Position numbers and translations under genes: made by a program. 64,000 bases of DNA from JANXUC01 sp043782485. Its GTDB lineage: Bacteria; Acidobacteriota; Terriglobia; Terriglobales; Acidobacteriaceae. Shown here piece after piece: positions 16,900 through 25,459 of the stretch (the first letter of the stretch is position 1; each line of letters begins with the position of its first letter). The stretch covers positions 16,779 to 80,778 of the forward strand of contig JAYWAL010000088.1 in assembly GCA_043782485.1 (NCBI GenBank), in the 5' to 3' direction. A model generated the notes under the pieces. That model was not told the origin of the DNA. It made no database searches and was given only the letters and a program-made list of their open reading frames with translations.

Positions 16900-17949
16900 A
16901 TGAGACTAGTCCTTGCTTTCCTGACGCTCTTCGCCGCTCTTACCCCGGCCGCTCTTACGCCGGCGTTCGCCCAATCCACCACGGAATATCGGGCCACGAT
17001 ACAAACTGTAAAATACCTCTTCGCCAGCGCCGAACCGGTCGCCAAAGTTCCCTCCGGTGGGATCGTCGATACCAATACTCTCGACTGTTTCGGCAACGTC
17101 CTGAAGAAGCCGGGCGACACGCTGAGCATGGTGAAGGGCGACAACCCGCTCACCGGCCCGTTCTATGTTGAGGGCGCCGAGCCAGGCGACACGCTGGCCG
17201 TCAAGATTCTGGACCTTCAGGTGGACGGGGATCAGGGCGTTGGCGCTTTCGGCCCCGGCTTTGGCGCGCTGAACGCCACCACGTACACGGCCATGCTCGG
17301 CCCGGCGCTTCCGGAGAAAATCTGGTACTACCCCATTGACCACGCGAGTAACACGGCGAAATTCCAGGCGCTGGACTCGAAGTTTTCTGTTTCAATTCCG
17401 CTGCACCCTTTTTTCGGATGCATCGGTGTCGCCCCAGCGGGCGGCGAAGCGCGCAGTTCCATCGTCCCGGCGGAGTTTGGCGGCAACATGGATTCGCCCG
17501 AGGCTAGCGTCGGCAACACTGTCTATTTCCCGGTCAACGTCCCGGGAGCGCTGCTCTATGTGGGGGATGGTCACGCCGCCATGGGCGATGGCGAAATCGC
17601 CGGAACCGCGATTGAAGTTCCGCTGCACGCGCGTTTCCAGGTGGACGTCATCAAGGGGCAGGCGATTCACTGGCCGCGCTTTGAGAACGAGCAAAGCATA
17701 ATGACGGTCGGGGCCTACCGCCCGGTGGACGACGCGCTGCGCATCGCCTTCACGGAACTGGTTGGCTGGATGCACCATGACTACGAGATTTCCGAGATGG
17801 ACGCCTACGAGTTACTGACGAAGGTCGCTCACATTCGCCTGTCGGAAATGGTGGATCCGAATTATGTGGTGGTCGCGTCGGTGGAGAAAAAATTCCTGCC
17901 CGCGAAGAGGCCGCTGGCGGAGGATCATGAGACCAAATCGGGAAAGTGA
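16900..17949 (+). CDS. Secreted acetamidase/formamidase-family protein
   Basis: The 349-residue protein begins with a signal peptide ending near AFAQ (residue 25), so it is predicted periplasmic or secreted. Intracellular FmdA enzymes differ in this respect. The FmdA/AmdA fold is indicated by NPLTGPFYVEGAEPGDTLAVKIL, the HPFFGCIGVAP motif, the VNVPGALLYVGDGHAAMGDGEIAGTAIE block and the C-terminal MDAYELLTKVAHIRLSEMVDPNY. Family members hydrolyse formamide or acetamide to ammonia. It lies 11 bases after the sensor kinase and may be cotranscribed with it. Confidence 0.88.
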   Translation: MRLVLAFLTLFAALTPAALTPAFAQSTTEYRATIQTVKYLFASAEPVAKVPSGGIVDTNTLDCFGNVLKKPGDTLSMVKGDNPLTGPFYVEGAEPGDTLAVKILDLQVDGDQGVGAFGPGFGALNATTYTAMLGPALPEKIWYYPIDHASNTAKFQALDSKFSVSIPLHPFFGCIGVAPAGGEARSSIVPAEFGGNMDSPEASVGNTVYFPVNVPGALLYVGDGHAAMGDGEIAGTAIEVPLHARFQVDVIKGQAIHWPRFENEQSIMTVGAYRPVDDALRIAFTELVGWMHHDYEISEMDAYELLTKVAHIRLSEMVDPNYVVVASVEKKFLPAKRPLAEDHETKSGK

Positions 17950-17990
17950 GGGAAATTCGGCATTTTCAACAAGTTTGTCCTTCCGGGTTC

Positions 17991-18018
17991 TTGACTTCCG
18001 GGAAAGGCAGGTTACACT
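17991..18018 (+). promoter_or_regulatory. Sigma-70-type promoter of the GAF gene
   Basis: TTGACT (17991-17996) and TACACT (18013-18018) are separated by 16 bases. The expected transcript start leaves a leader of about 85 bases containing the hairpin at 18061-18081. Confidence 0.6.
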
Positions 18019-18060
18019 TTGATCAATAGTGCCCGAAATTAGTGCATCTGGCCCAGATTT

Positions 18061-18081
18061 GGAGGCGCGCAGGGCGCCTCC
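18061..18081 (+). promoter_or_regulatory. Leader hairpin upstream of the GAF gene
   Basis: A perfect 8-bp stem GGAGGCGC/GCGCCTCC with a 5-base loop lies 30 bases before the ATG. Its left arm contains a GGAGG, so it could affect ribosome access, but it is too far from the start to be the ribosome-binding site itself. Confidence 0.45.
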
Positions 18082-18110
18082 GAGCAAAGCAGGTAAGCAA
18101 GAGTTACCGC

Positions 18111-19058
18111 ATGGATCTTTACTCGATCTTAGGCCAACAGCTTTCTGTTGACGAGGCTCTCCCCCCAGAGTCCGCTCCCGCGGCTGCTGCGCTGCGGTTG
18201 CGCGCGCAGCCGTCCGGCGCGGCGAGGTCAGGCCTAGAGACGGAAAACACCGTGCCGACCCCGGAGGAATACACGTTGGCGCTGCGCCTTCTGGCCGAGG
18301 CCAAGTTAAGAGCCCTACTGGCATCGGCCGTCGAGCGCGTCCGCTACATCACGAATGCGAGCGGCGTGGCCCTAGCTCTGTGCGAGGGGCTGACACTGGC
18401 GGAAAATGGGTCCGACGAGCAACGCGAAAATTCAGAAGACGCCATGGTTTGTCACGCCGGAAGCGGTCCTGCCGCTCCTGAAGTGGGCGCGCGCATGTAT
18501 ATCCGCTCGGGCATCACGGCCGAGAGCCTGCGCACCCGCCAGACCCTGCGTTGCGACCACGCCTCCACCGATCCCCGCGTTAACCAGGAAAGCTGCAAAG
18601 CTCTGGGCATTGAATCGGTGCTGGTCATGCCGGTGATCTTGAATCGGAACGTGGTGGGCATGTTCCAGTTGTTTAGCGCTCGGGCAGTTGCTTTCACGGA
18701 GCGAGATGCCACCACGCTGCGCGCGTGTCTGCCGCAGGTGCAGTTCAGCCTGCAAGAGGCGGTGCAGGCGGGCTTGCCGCTGGGTCATATTTCCTGGGCG
18801 GAGGAAGAGCCAGCGACAGTTGAAGCCCACGACGAAGTTGCCTGCGACGGCGTTGCTAATGACCCCGCGATTCTCACGGTGAAGCTGCCCGTGGCCTTTC
18901 CCATCGACTCGTTCCGCAAGGCGGACTCGGCAGGCCAACCGCAAGATCAGCCGCATCCGGCGGAACCAGAAGTACCAGCCTTTCTGGCGCGGCTGGCTGA
19001 CGAGGCCCGTCCTGTTGCTAACCGCACGTGGAGTCAATGGTTTCGGCCCCAGTGGTGA
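18111..19058 (+). CDS. GAF-domain protein
   Basis: The protein has 315 residues from the ATG at 18111. A GAF-type sensory domain (about 60-225) is suggested by RVRYITNASGVALALCEG, GITAESLRTRQTLRCDHAS and ALGIESVLVMPVILNRNVVGMFQLFSARAVAFTERDATTLRACL. The N-terminal 55 residues and the C-terminal 90 are Ala/Pro-rich and look disordered. It has no output domain (no kinase, GGDEF or DNA-binding motif), so it may be a ligand-binding subunit for another regulator. It has its own promoter and is apparently monocistronic. Confidence 0.7.
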   Translation: MDLYSILGQQLSVDEALPPESAPAAAALRLRAQPSGAARSGLETENTVPTPEEYTLALRLLAEAKLRALLASAVERVRYITNASGVALALCEGLTLAENGSDEQRENSEDAMVCHAGSGPAAPEVGARMYIRSGITAESLRTRQTLRCDHASTDPRVNQESCKALGIESVLVMPVILNRNVVGMFQLFSARAVAFTERDATTLRACLPQVQFSLQEAVQAGLPLGHISWAEEEPATVEAHDEVACDGVANDPAILTVKLPVAFPIDSFRKADSAGQPQDQPHPAEPEVPAFLARLADEARPVANRTWSQWFRPQW

Positions 19059-19137
19059 TTTGCGGATCGCTACGGTGGGTTGCATCATAATGGTTCGTGT
19101 CGCTATCGTTCGCATTTGGGCAATTGCTTCTGTGAGC

Positions 19138-19166
19138 TTGACAAACGTCCGCTAACTGCTTACATT
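19138..19166 (+). promoter_or_regulatory. Strong sigma-70-type promoter of the coiled-coil gene
   Basis: A consensus TTGACA (19138-19143) and TACATT (19161-19166) are separated by exactly 17 bases. The transcript would start about 35 bases before the ATG at 19207. This is the best sigma-70 match noticed in the window. Confidence 0.75.
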
Positions 19167-19206
19167 CCGAGTAACTTGTAGCGATTCAGAATCGGAGTGC
19201 CCCAGG

Positions 19207-19470
19207 ATGCAAGACATGAAAAACGTCTACGAAGTGTTACGGCAGAAAGAAATGGAATTGGCGCGCCTTGAGAAAGAAGTCGAGGCTTTGCGTCTTGTGG
19301 CCCCGCTCCTCTCCGAGGAGAAGGAAACGGCCGACTCCTCAAAATCCAGCTTTGGCATGGGAACCACGCAGCAGCCGATTCGCATTCCGCAGGCCGCCGC
19401 GGTAGCCCAGGCTCCGGTGCAGAGCGCCCGCGCCGCCGGGTGGGAAGAAACCGCGAAGCGCTGGCCGTAG
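19207..19470 (+). CDS. Small coiled-coil protein of unknown function
   Basis: The 87-residue protein has an N-terminal heptad-patterned coiled coil (residues 5-38, VYEVLRQKEMELARLEKEVEAL) and a low-complexity Ala/Gln/Pro tail. There is no membrane segment or catalytic motif. CAGG just upstream and a strong promoter support it as a real, well-transcribed gene. The PilZ-TonB gene starts 165 bases downstream on the same strand. I do not recognise the family. Confidence 0.65.
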   Translation: MQDMKNVYEVLRQKEMELARLEKEVEALRLVAPLLSEEKETADSSKSSFGMGTTQQPIRIPQAAAVAQAPVQSARAAGWEETAKRWP

Positions 19471-19635
19471 GCTGCGCGGAGTTCCCAGTTTCCGTCCCAG
19501 AAATTCGGACGTCTGAATTGGCGACAGATCACGACCCAGGCCCGTGCTTGGGTCTTTTTGTTCAACTTTTTGGCTTCAAATCTAGAGACTTCAACTTTGG
19601 CTTCGCCGTGATAGGCGGAGCACAACAAGGCTTTC

Positions 19636-20499
19636 ATGGCGGCGGTTCCCCTGCAAACCCCTTTACGCCGTAGGCACTCGCGCTACGAACTGACCTGCCC
19701 GGTCGAAGTCACCGTCTTGCGCTCCGGCATCCCGCAAAACCTGCCGGGACGTATCGTGGATGCCGGGGTGGGAGGCGTCAGCGTGGTCCTTTCCGGCGAT
19801 TTATATCCGGGAGAGTCGATAGGCGTGGAATTTCAACTGGCGGACGCGCCATCGATGATTCAGGCGCGCGCCCGGGTTCGTTATCAAGACCGTCTGCGCT
19901 GCGGCCTGGAATTCTCCACCGTGAGTCCGGAAAAGCTGGAACTGGTGCGCCGCTGGACCGATCAGCGCCACCGCGTGATGATTTCGTCGGCGGATACCAT
20001 CAAGCTCATTCCCGTGGTTGAGCCGCAATTCTTGCAGGCCGCACAACCCCGGCTGCTGCCGAAGCGCCGAGGCATGGGTTGGGTCGCAAAATCGGCGGTC
20101 GTGCTGGCCGTGGCCGGTTGTTTGGCAGGGGGTGTTTGGGCTTACGAACAGTATGTCGCCACACCTCATCTTTCGGCCCAGGCGGCGGGCGCAGAGGCTT
20201 TGCAACGGCGCGTCATCGTCGCGGCGGACGTGATGCAGTCGCTCATTACTTACCGCACCATGCCGACTTATCCGGCGACGGCGCAGCAACGCGGGATTGA
20301 AGGCACGGTGCTGCTGGATACGGTCGTCGGCAAGGATGGTAGGGTTCTAGAAGTTCGGGCTTCGAGCGGGCCACCGGAGCTCACGGGCGCCGCCACCGAT
20401 GCCGTGAAGAACTGGCGCTTTTCCCCGTTCACCCTGAACGGCGATGCCGTGGAAGTGGAAACGACGATTGAGGTTGAGTTCCGCTTGAAAGACCGTTAG
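19636..20499 (+). CDS. PilZ-TonB fusion protein
   Basis: The 287-residue protein joins a cytoplasmic PilZ domain (about 8-112) to one membrane helix (about 148-170) and a periplasmic TonB C-terminal domain (about 190-285). The TonB domain shows YPATAQQRGIEGTVLLDTVVGKDGRVLEV and the ending AVKNWRFSPFTLNGDAVEVETTIEVEF. PilZ domains usually bind c-di-GMP through RxxxR and (D/N)xSxxG. Here an Arg-rich RRRHSR is present, but the second motif reads DAGVGG, with Gly in place of Ser. Topology would place the nucleotide sensor inside and the receptor-contacting domain outside. ExbB/ExbD are not nearby. This suggests second-messenger control of TonB-dependent transport. Confidence 0.85.
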   Translation: MAAVPLQTPLRRRHSRYELTCPVEVTVLRSGIPQNLPGRIVDAGVGGVSVVLSGDLYPGESIGVEFQLADAPSMIQARARVRYQDRLRCGLEFSTVSPEKLELVRRWTDQRHRVMISSADTIKLIPVVEPQFLQAAQPRLLPKRRGMGWVAKSAVVLAVAGCLAGGVWAYEQYVATPHLSAQAAGAEALQRRVIVAADVMQSLITYRTMPTYPATAQQRGIEGTVLLDTVVGKDGRVLEVRASSGPPELTGAATDAVKNWRFSPFTLNGDAVEVETTIEVEFRLKDR

Positions 20500-20575
20500 T
20501 CGGGTTATTTTCCCGAATTTTCGCCCATCCCCCGTTGATTGAATAGCGATTCAGGCGGAAATTCTTCGGAGCTTC

Positions 20576-20998
20576 TTACGACGGGTCTTTGGGGCGCTCG
20601 CTGCGGAGGTTTTTCAGGACCGAAAAGCTGCTCAAGCCAAAGCAGGCTACAGCCAAAAGCGCGAGTACTGGAGCGGCTTCTGGATGAATGCGCCGCACGT
20701 CCGCCATTAGCGCGGCCAGGGCAAAAACAATACCGCCAACATTGAGCCATATCGGCGCATGCACCGGTCGCAGGTCGGCGGCGCGCAGCCGAAGCTGCAA
20801 AATCAGCGCCAGGAGGCCGATCGCCGCCAAAACGACAATCGCCAGTGGGCTGCTCAATCCGCCACGGTTGGTGTAAATCACAACCAGCGCCAGCACTCCG
20901 CAAAGGAGGCCGGAGACAATCACAGTCCAGCGCCGGGAATGGTTGGCATTATCCAAATGGGGTAATTGTAGCGTGCAGGCGGTTCGGACGCCTATCAT
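20576..20998 (-). CDS. Small membrane protein, four predicted helices
   Basis: The protein has about 140 residues with hydrophobic segments near 27-47, 53-73, 84-104 and 108-130, and basic loops between them. No family motif is recognised. The ATG at 20998 is preferred over a TTG at 21022, which is still in the repeat-rich intergenic region; neither has a clear Shine-Dalgarno. It is convergent with the PilZ-TonB gene and read independently. Confidence 0.65.
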   Translation of the reverse strand: MIGVRTACTLQLPHLDNANHSRRWTVIVSGLLCGVLALVVIYTNRGGLSSPLAIVVLAAIGLLALILQLRLRAADLRPVHAPIWLNVGGIVFALAALMADVRRIHPEAAPVLALLAVACFGLSSFSVLKNLRSERPKDPS

Positions 20999-21321
20999 CC
21001 TGTGGTAAAAGCCAGAGTCCAAAATCCAGCGCCTAAAGTGGCTGCTGAAAAAGTCATTTTTTCAAATCAACCCCTCACCGCAGGGGCTAAAGCCCCTTCA
21101 TTACAAAGGGCTTATCGCAGCACTGAAGTGCTGCGCCGCCCAAAAGCTGGTGCTAGAACGAGTTTTTCAGCAGCCTGTAAAGGCGCACTCAAATCCAGGC
21201 TCTTACGCCACCGCTAAAGCGGTGGCCTGATCGAATCCTACTTTTACCACGGGCTGCTATGCAATCCCGGCTACGTCTTGTACGGCAAATACCGCTACAA
21301 TTTCCGGAGTTCTTGGCGACG
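20999..21321. repeat. Intergenic repeat region
   Basis: No gene is seen. It contains GGGGC-TAAA-GCCCC (about 21081-21094), GCAGCAC-TGAA-GTGCTGC (about 21117-21134) and a 7-bp stem with a TAAA loop CCACCGC/GCGGTGG (about 21209-21226). Flanking GCTGCTGAAAAAGTCAT and GAGTTTTTCAGCAGC phrases are inverted relative to each other. Confidence 0.75.
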
Positions 21322-21912
21322 ATGCAAAGTATGGGCACAAACCGCATTGAGGCGTTTAGTGACGGTGTGATCGCCATCATTTTGACGGTGATGGTGCTGG
21401 AATTGAAGGTTCCGACAAGCGCGACCTTTCCCGCGTTGAGGGCCGTGGTGCCGACGCTATTGAGCTATGCGCTGAGCTTTCTAATCGTGGCTATCATGTG
21501 GGTGAATCATCATCACATGATGCACTTGGCGAAACACGCGAGCGCCAAGCTGCTGTGGGCGAATAACAACCTTCTTTTCTGGATGTCGCTGATTCCGTTT
21601 GTAACGGCGTATTTGGGGCAGACGCATGGGGCACCGGTGGCCGTGGCTGCTTACGGACTGGTGCTGACGTTCTGTGCCGCTGGTTTTACGCTGCTGCGCT
21701 ATGCGGTCACTGTGGACCATCACGGCCATGCAGGCACCCAGGAACAGAATCGCCGCGCCATACGCAAGAGCCTGTGGTCCGGCTTTCTGTACGCTTCCTC
21801 CGTACCCCTGGCGTTTGTCCACATATCGATCTCGTTCTTCATCTTCCTCCTGATTCCAGCGATCTACTTCCTGCCGGAGCGGAAGATCGAAGAGCTAATC
21901 GCCGAACTTTAA
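21322..21912 (+). CDS. TMEM175/DUF1211-family potassium channel-like protein
   Basis: The protein has about 196 residues and six hydrophobic segments. The diagnostic FSDG motif of the TMEM175 family occurs in the first helix (RIEAFSDGVIAIILTVMVLELKVP). Bacterial members are K+-permeable tetrameric channels without the classic TVGYG filter. The second half contains the expected MWVNHHHMM helix and a WMSLIPFVTAYLG segment. The ATG at 21322 or 21331 is plausible. The gene is flanked by repeats and unrelated genes. Confidence 0.88.
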   Translation: MQSMGTNRIEAFSDGVIAIILTVMVLELKVPTSATFPALRAVVPTLLSYALSFLIVAIMWVNHHHMMHLAKHASAKLLWANNNLLFWMSLIPFVTAYLGQTHGAPVAVAAYGLVLTFCAAGFTLLRYAVTVDHHGHAGTQEQNRRAIRKSLWSGFLYASSVPLAFVHISISFFIFLLIPAIYFLPERKIEELIAEL

Positions 21913-22081
21913 ACACGTGACGACTGTATGCATCGGCAAGAAATAATGAATTAAATTCCGTTCTCATGTCGATTCGGCCACACCCCCTTCGACGTATCAG
22001 CAGAGAGCCAGTACGGTAGCGGCCAAGCGACCCAGCTGCGCTCTCAATCCGAGCTTACCGCTCAACCCAGGAGATTTCACA

Positions 22082-22522
22082 ATGCGATTCATGGTCATCG
22101 TCAAAGCAACACCAGAGACAGAAAAACCGGGCGCACTCCCCGATCCCAAGCTCATGCTGGAAATGGGCAAGTACAACGAAGAACTCATGAAGGCTGGCGT
22201 CCTGCTCGCCCTCGATGGCCTCCATCCCAGCTCCAAAGGCGCACGCGTCAAATTCTCCGGCAAATCCCGTACTATCATCGACGGCCCATTCACCGAGGCC
22301 AAGGAACTGATCGCTGGCTACTCGATCTTGCAGGTCAAGTCCCTGGAAGAGGCCATCGAGTGGGTCAAGCGTGGCCCCAACTGCAGCCCCACCGGCGAAA
22401 GCGAAGTCGAAATCCGCCAGATCTTTGAGATGGAAGACTTCGCAACCATCCTGACCGACGAGCAGATTCAGCACAAAGTAGCGAAACGCGCTGAGCTGCC
22501 AAATCAAAGCGCCAACAAATAG
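22082..22522 (+). CDS. DGPF/YCII-related protein
   Basis: This 146-residue protein begins MRFMVIVKATPETE and contains the family-naming IIDGPFTEAKELIAGYSILQVKS followed by EAIEWVKRGP. DGPF proteins have the YCII ferredoxin-like fold; their biochemical role is not established. The start has AGGAGA at good spacing. The next gene, 58 bases downstream, is an ECF42-type sigma factor, the arrangement typical of that sigma group. Confidence 0.9.
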   Translation: MRFMVIVKATPETEKPGALPDPKLMLEMGKYNEELMKAGVLLALDGLHPSSKGARVKFSGKSRTIIDGPFTEAKELIAGYSILQVKSLEEAIEWVKRGPNCSPTGESEVEIRQIFEMEDFATILTDEQIQHKVAKRAELPNQSANK

Positions 22523-22580
22523 CCGTACTTCCATCTCCGCACTTGCAGCAATGGACCGAAAGCTGGTGTGATCGGTAGCA

Positions 22581-23861
22581 GTGTCCGCTACCGATCCACA
22601 TCCGGCCTTGCATCGCACCATCGAAGCCGTCTGGCGCATCGAGTCCGGGCGCGTCATCGCCGGACTCACGGGCCTCACCCGCGACGTCGGCCTGGCCGAA
22701 GACCTCGCGCAAGAAGCACTCGTCGCTGCCCTCGAACAGTGGCCAAAATCGGGAGTCCCCGAGAATCCCGCGGCATGGCTCACCGCCACCGCGAAACGCG
22801 GCGGCATTGATCTGTTCCGCCGCAACGCCGTCGCCGGGCGCAAATACGAGGTGCTCGCCCGCGAACTCGAAGCGCTCGAACAAACCGTACCCGACCTCGA
22901 CTCCCCGCTCGACAACACCATTAGCGATGACCTGCTTCGCCTGGTCTTCATCGCCTGCCATCCAGTTCTCCCCACCGAGTCCAGCGCCGCGCTCACCCTC
23001 CGTCTGCTGGGCGGCCTCACCACCGACGAGATCGCCCGCGCCTTCCTCACCGCCGAACCCACCATCGCGCAGCGCATCGTCCGCGCGAAACGCACCCTCG
23101 CTGATAAACACATCGCGTTCGAAGTCCCCCGCGGCCCCGAATTAGGCGCCCGCCTCTCCTCTGTCCTCGAAGTCATCTACCTCATCTTCAACGAGGGCTA
23201 CTCCGCCACCGCCGGCGACGACCTCACGCGCCCCGCCCTCTGCGAAGACGCGCTCCGCCTCGGACGCATCCTGGCCGAACTCACCCCACAGGAACCCGAA
23301 GTCCACGGACTGGTCGCTCTCATGGAGATTCAGGCCTCCCGCACCCGCACGCGCGTCTCCCCCACCGGCGAACCCGTGTTACTCCTCGATCAAAACCGCA
23401 TGCAATGGGATCGAATCCTGATCCGTCGCGGACTCACTGCCATCGAACGCGCGCATACAATCAACACCGCCCGCGGCCCCTATCTCCTGCAAGCCGAAAT
23501 CGCCGCCTGCCACGCCCGCGCCCGCACGCCATCCGAAACCGACTGGCCCCGGATCGTTGTTCTCTATACGGAACTAGCCATACTCACTCCATCCCCCATC
23601 ATCGAACTCAACCGCGCCGTCGCTGTCTCCATGGCCCACGGCCCCCAGGCCGGCCTGGCACTCGTGGATGCCCTCGCTTCCGACCCGTCTCTCGCGCGCT
23701 ACCATCTTCTTCCGAGCGTCCGCGCCGACCTGCTCTACAAACTAGGCCGCCCCAGCGAAGCTCGCGCCGAGTTCGAACGCGCCGCCACCCTAACTCGCAA
23801 CACCCGCGAACGCGACCTCCTACTAACCCGCGCTGCATTATGCGGGACTGACCCAAGTTAG
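22581..23861 (+). CDS. ECF42-type RNA polymerase sigma factor with long C-terminal extension
   Basis: The 426-residue protein has sigma region 2 (about 10-75, GLAEDLAQEALVAALEQWP and NPAAWLTATAKRGGIDLFRR) and sigma region 4 (about 120-170, LTLRLLGGLTTDEIARAFLTAEPTIAQRIVRAKRTL). A C-terminal extension of about 230 residues (FNEGYSATAG...AREDALRLGR-like and LNRAVAVSMAHGPQAGLALVDAL) has TPR-like helices. This architecture plus an upstream DGPF gene defines the ECF42 group. These sigmas lack a dedicated anti-sigma factor, and the extension is thought to control activity. The start is a GTG; the region is strongly C-biased at third codon positions. Confidence 0.92.
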   Translation: MSATDPHPALHRTIEAVWRIESGRVIAGLTGLTRDVGLAEDLAQEALVAALEQWPKSGVPENPAAWLTATAKRGGIDLFRRNAVAGRKYEVLARELEALEQTVPDLDSPLDNTISDDLLRLVFIACHPVLPTESSAALTLRLLGGLTTDEIARAFLTAEPTIAQRIVRAKRTLADKHIAFEVPRGPELGARLSSVLEVIYLIFNEGYSATAGDDLTRPALCEDALRLGRILAELTPQEPEVHGLVALMEIQASRTRTRVSPTGEPVLLLDQNRMQWDRILIRRGLTAIERAHTINTARGPYLLQAEIAACHARARTPSETDWPRIVVLYTELAILTPSPIIELNRAVAVSMAHGPQAGLALVDALASDPSLARYHLLPSVRADLLYKLGRPSEARAEFERAATLTRNTRERDLLLTRAALCGTDPS

Positions 23862-24165
23862 GAAAAAACGAGTGCCCGGGTGCCGGGTGCCGAGAAACAC
23901 TTTTGCGGATCCACCGGACCAGCATTTCGCGATCACGAGCGGTCCATTCTGACTCAATCTCAACCATCTCCACTTCACGCAGGGAGCAACACGAAAGCCG
24001 CTCCATTGCCAAAAGGGCACGAGTTCAGCCGCGCGGTAAAGTCCAAGAAACATAGGGGCATAAGCCCCCAGGGATGCCTTACGCTTTTGGGCGCCGCAGC
24101 GCCTCAGAGTGTGCGCGAGAAGCTCGTTGGCCAAAAGCCTTACAATGTGGGCACGGAGCCGAACC
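23862..24165. repeat. Intergenic region with degenerate repeats
   Basis: No gene is seen. It has a short direct repeat GTGCCCGG/GTGCCGGGTGCCG just after the sigma gene. Diverged reverse-orientation copies of the constant-loop family follow (GTTCAGCCGCGCGGTAAAG near 24022 and the GCTTTTGGGCGCCGCAGCG phrase near 24083). Confidence 0.6.
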
Positions 24166-25377
24166 ATGCCCACAACCCCGACCCACGAAATCACCGCTGC
24201 CCAGCGCCTGGAAAACGTTCGCTATGCGATTCGTGACATGGCGGTATTAGCCGACCAACTGGCTCGCGAGGGCCACAAGATTCTGCCCCTTAACATCGGC
24301 GATCCTCTGAGCTTTGATTTCGTGACGCCCATGCACATGATTGAGGCCGTACATAAGGCGATGCGCGACGGCAAGAATGGGTATGCGGCCTCGCTCGGGA
24401 TCGACGAAGCGATTACTGCCATCCGCCACGAAGCGGCTCGCAAGAGGATTGCGAATGTGCAGAGCGCGTTTGTGACACAAGGCGTAAGCGAAACTGTGGA
24501 CCTGTGCCTGACCGCGCTGCTCAATCCCGGCGAGAGTGTGCTGACGCCGTGTCCGGACTATCCGTTGTATTCCGCAGTCCTGGCCAAGCTGGAGATACCG
24601 CTCAACTTGTACGACCTGGACGAGGAAGACGCCTGGCAGCCGGACATTGAAGACATTCGGCGGAAGATTACGCCGAGGACGCGCGGCATTGTTCTGATTA
24701 ATCCCAACAATCCAACGGGCGCGCTGTACTCGCGGGGCAAGTTGGAGGAAATCGCGCAGTTGGCGCGCGAGCACGGTCTGGTGGTTTTTGCCGATGAGAT
24801 TTACGACAAACTGATTCTTGATGACGGCGAGGAGCATGTGGCGTTCGCCAGCATTGCGCCGGATGTGCCCTGCGTTACGTTTGGTGGCCTTTCGAAGAAC
24901 TATCTCGCGCCGGGTTGGCGCATTGGCTGGGGCATAGTCAGCGGCGATGCGGCCGCGCTGAAGCCGTATATCGAAGGCGTGCATAAGCTATTGCGTTCGC
25001 GGCTTTCCGCCAACCAGCCCATGCAGTATGCCATCAAGGCGGCGCTGGAAGGGCCGCAGGATCATTTGGCGGATGTGCGGGCGCGGATGCGGGCGCGGCG
25101 AGATGTAACGGCCGAGTGGTGCCACGCCACGCCACGCGTTAGCTGTGTGGCTCCGCGCGGGGCGTTCTATGCGTTTCCGAAGATTGACATTCCTGAGGGA
25201 GACGACGTTTTCTGTAAAGAATTGCTGTTGCAGAAGCATGTACTTACCGTGCATGGCAGCGGGTTCGGGCAGAAGACTGGAACCAAGCACTTCCGGATTG
25301 TCTTTTTGCCCAATGAGGAAATTCTCGGGCGGGCTTATGGGGCAGTGGGGGAGTTTTTGCGAAAGCGGTATTCCTAA
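24166..25377 (+). CDS. Class I/II PLP-dependent aminotransferase (AlaA/aspartate-aminotransferase-like)
   Basis: The 403-residue enzyme follows the fold-type I plan: N-terminal NIGDPLSFDF, PCPDYPLYSAV, the PNNPTG loop in LINPNNPTGALY, the Asp/Tyr pair ADEIYDKLI and the Schiff-base Lys in GGLSKNYLAPGWRIGW, with Arg in HFRIVFLP for the substrate carboxylate. GLSKNYLAPGWR is typical of alanine transaminases of the AlaA/AlaT type. The ATG at 24166 has GGAG about 8 bases upstream. It is monocistronic and convergent with glgC across two repeat elements. Confidence 0.88.
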   Translation: MPTTPTHEITAAQRLENVRYAIRDMAVLADQLAREGHKILPLNIGDPLSFDFVTPMHMIEAVHKAMRDGKNGYAASLGIDEAITAIRHEAARKRIANVQSAFVTQGVSETVDLCLTALLNPGESVLTPCPDYPLYSAVLAKLEIPLNLYDLDEEDAWQPDIEDIRRKITPRTRGIVLINPNNPTGALYSRGKLEEIAQLAREHGLVVFADEIYDKLILDDGEEHVAFASIAPDVPCVTFGGLSKNYLAPGWRIGWGIVSGDAAALKPYIEGVHKLLRSRLSANQPMQYAIKAALEGPQDHLADVRARMRARRDVTAEWCHATPRVSCVAPRGAFYAFPKIDIPEGDDVFCKELLLQKHVLTVHGSGFGQKTGTKHFRIVFLPNEEILGRAYGAVGEFLRKRYS

Positions 25378-25391
25378 GATACAACGCTTGA

Positions 25392-25433
25392 ATTCCCCGC
25401 CCTGTCGTAACGAACGCGACAAGGAGGGGACAC
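25392..25433. repeat. CCTTGTCGC hairpin element (copy 1, reverse orientation)
   Basis: An imperfect hairpin made of CCCCGCCCTGTCG and CGCGACAAGGAGGGG. Near-identical copies lie at 38588-38632 and 55710-55753. Confidence 0.8.
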
Positions 25434-25459
25434 CCGGCGGAGGGAAAGTTTGTAGATTG

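Noticed and set aside
22055..23176. 373-codon minus-strand frame opposite the DGPF and sigma genes
   Set aside because: It is antisense to two clearly homologous genes, and its translation is Arg/Ser/Ala-rich with no motif.
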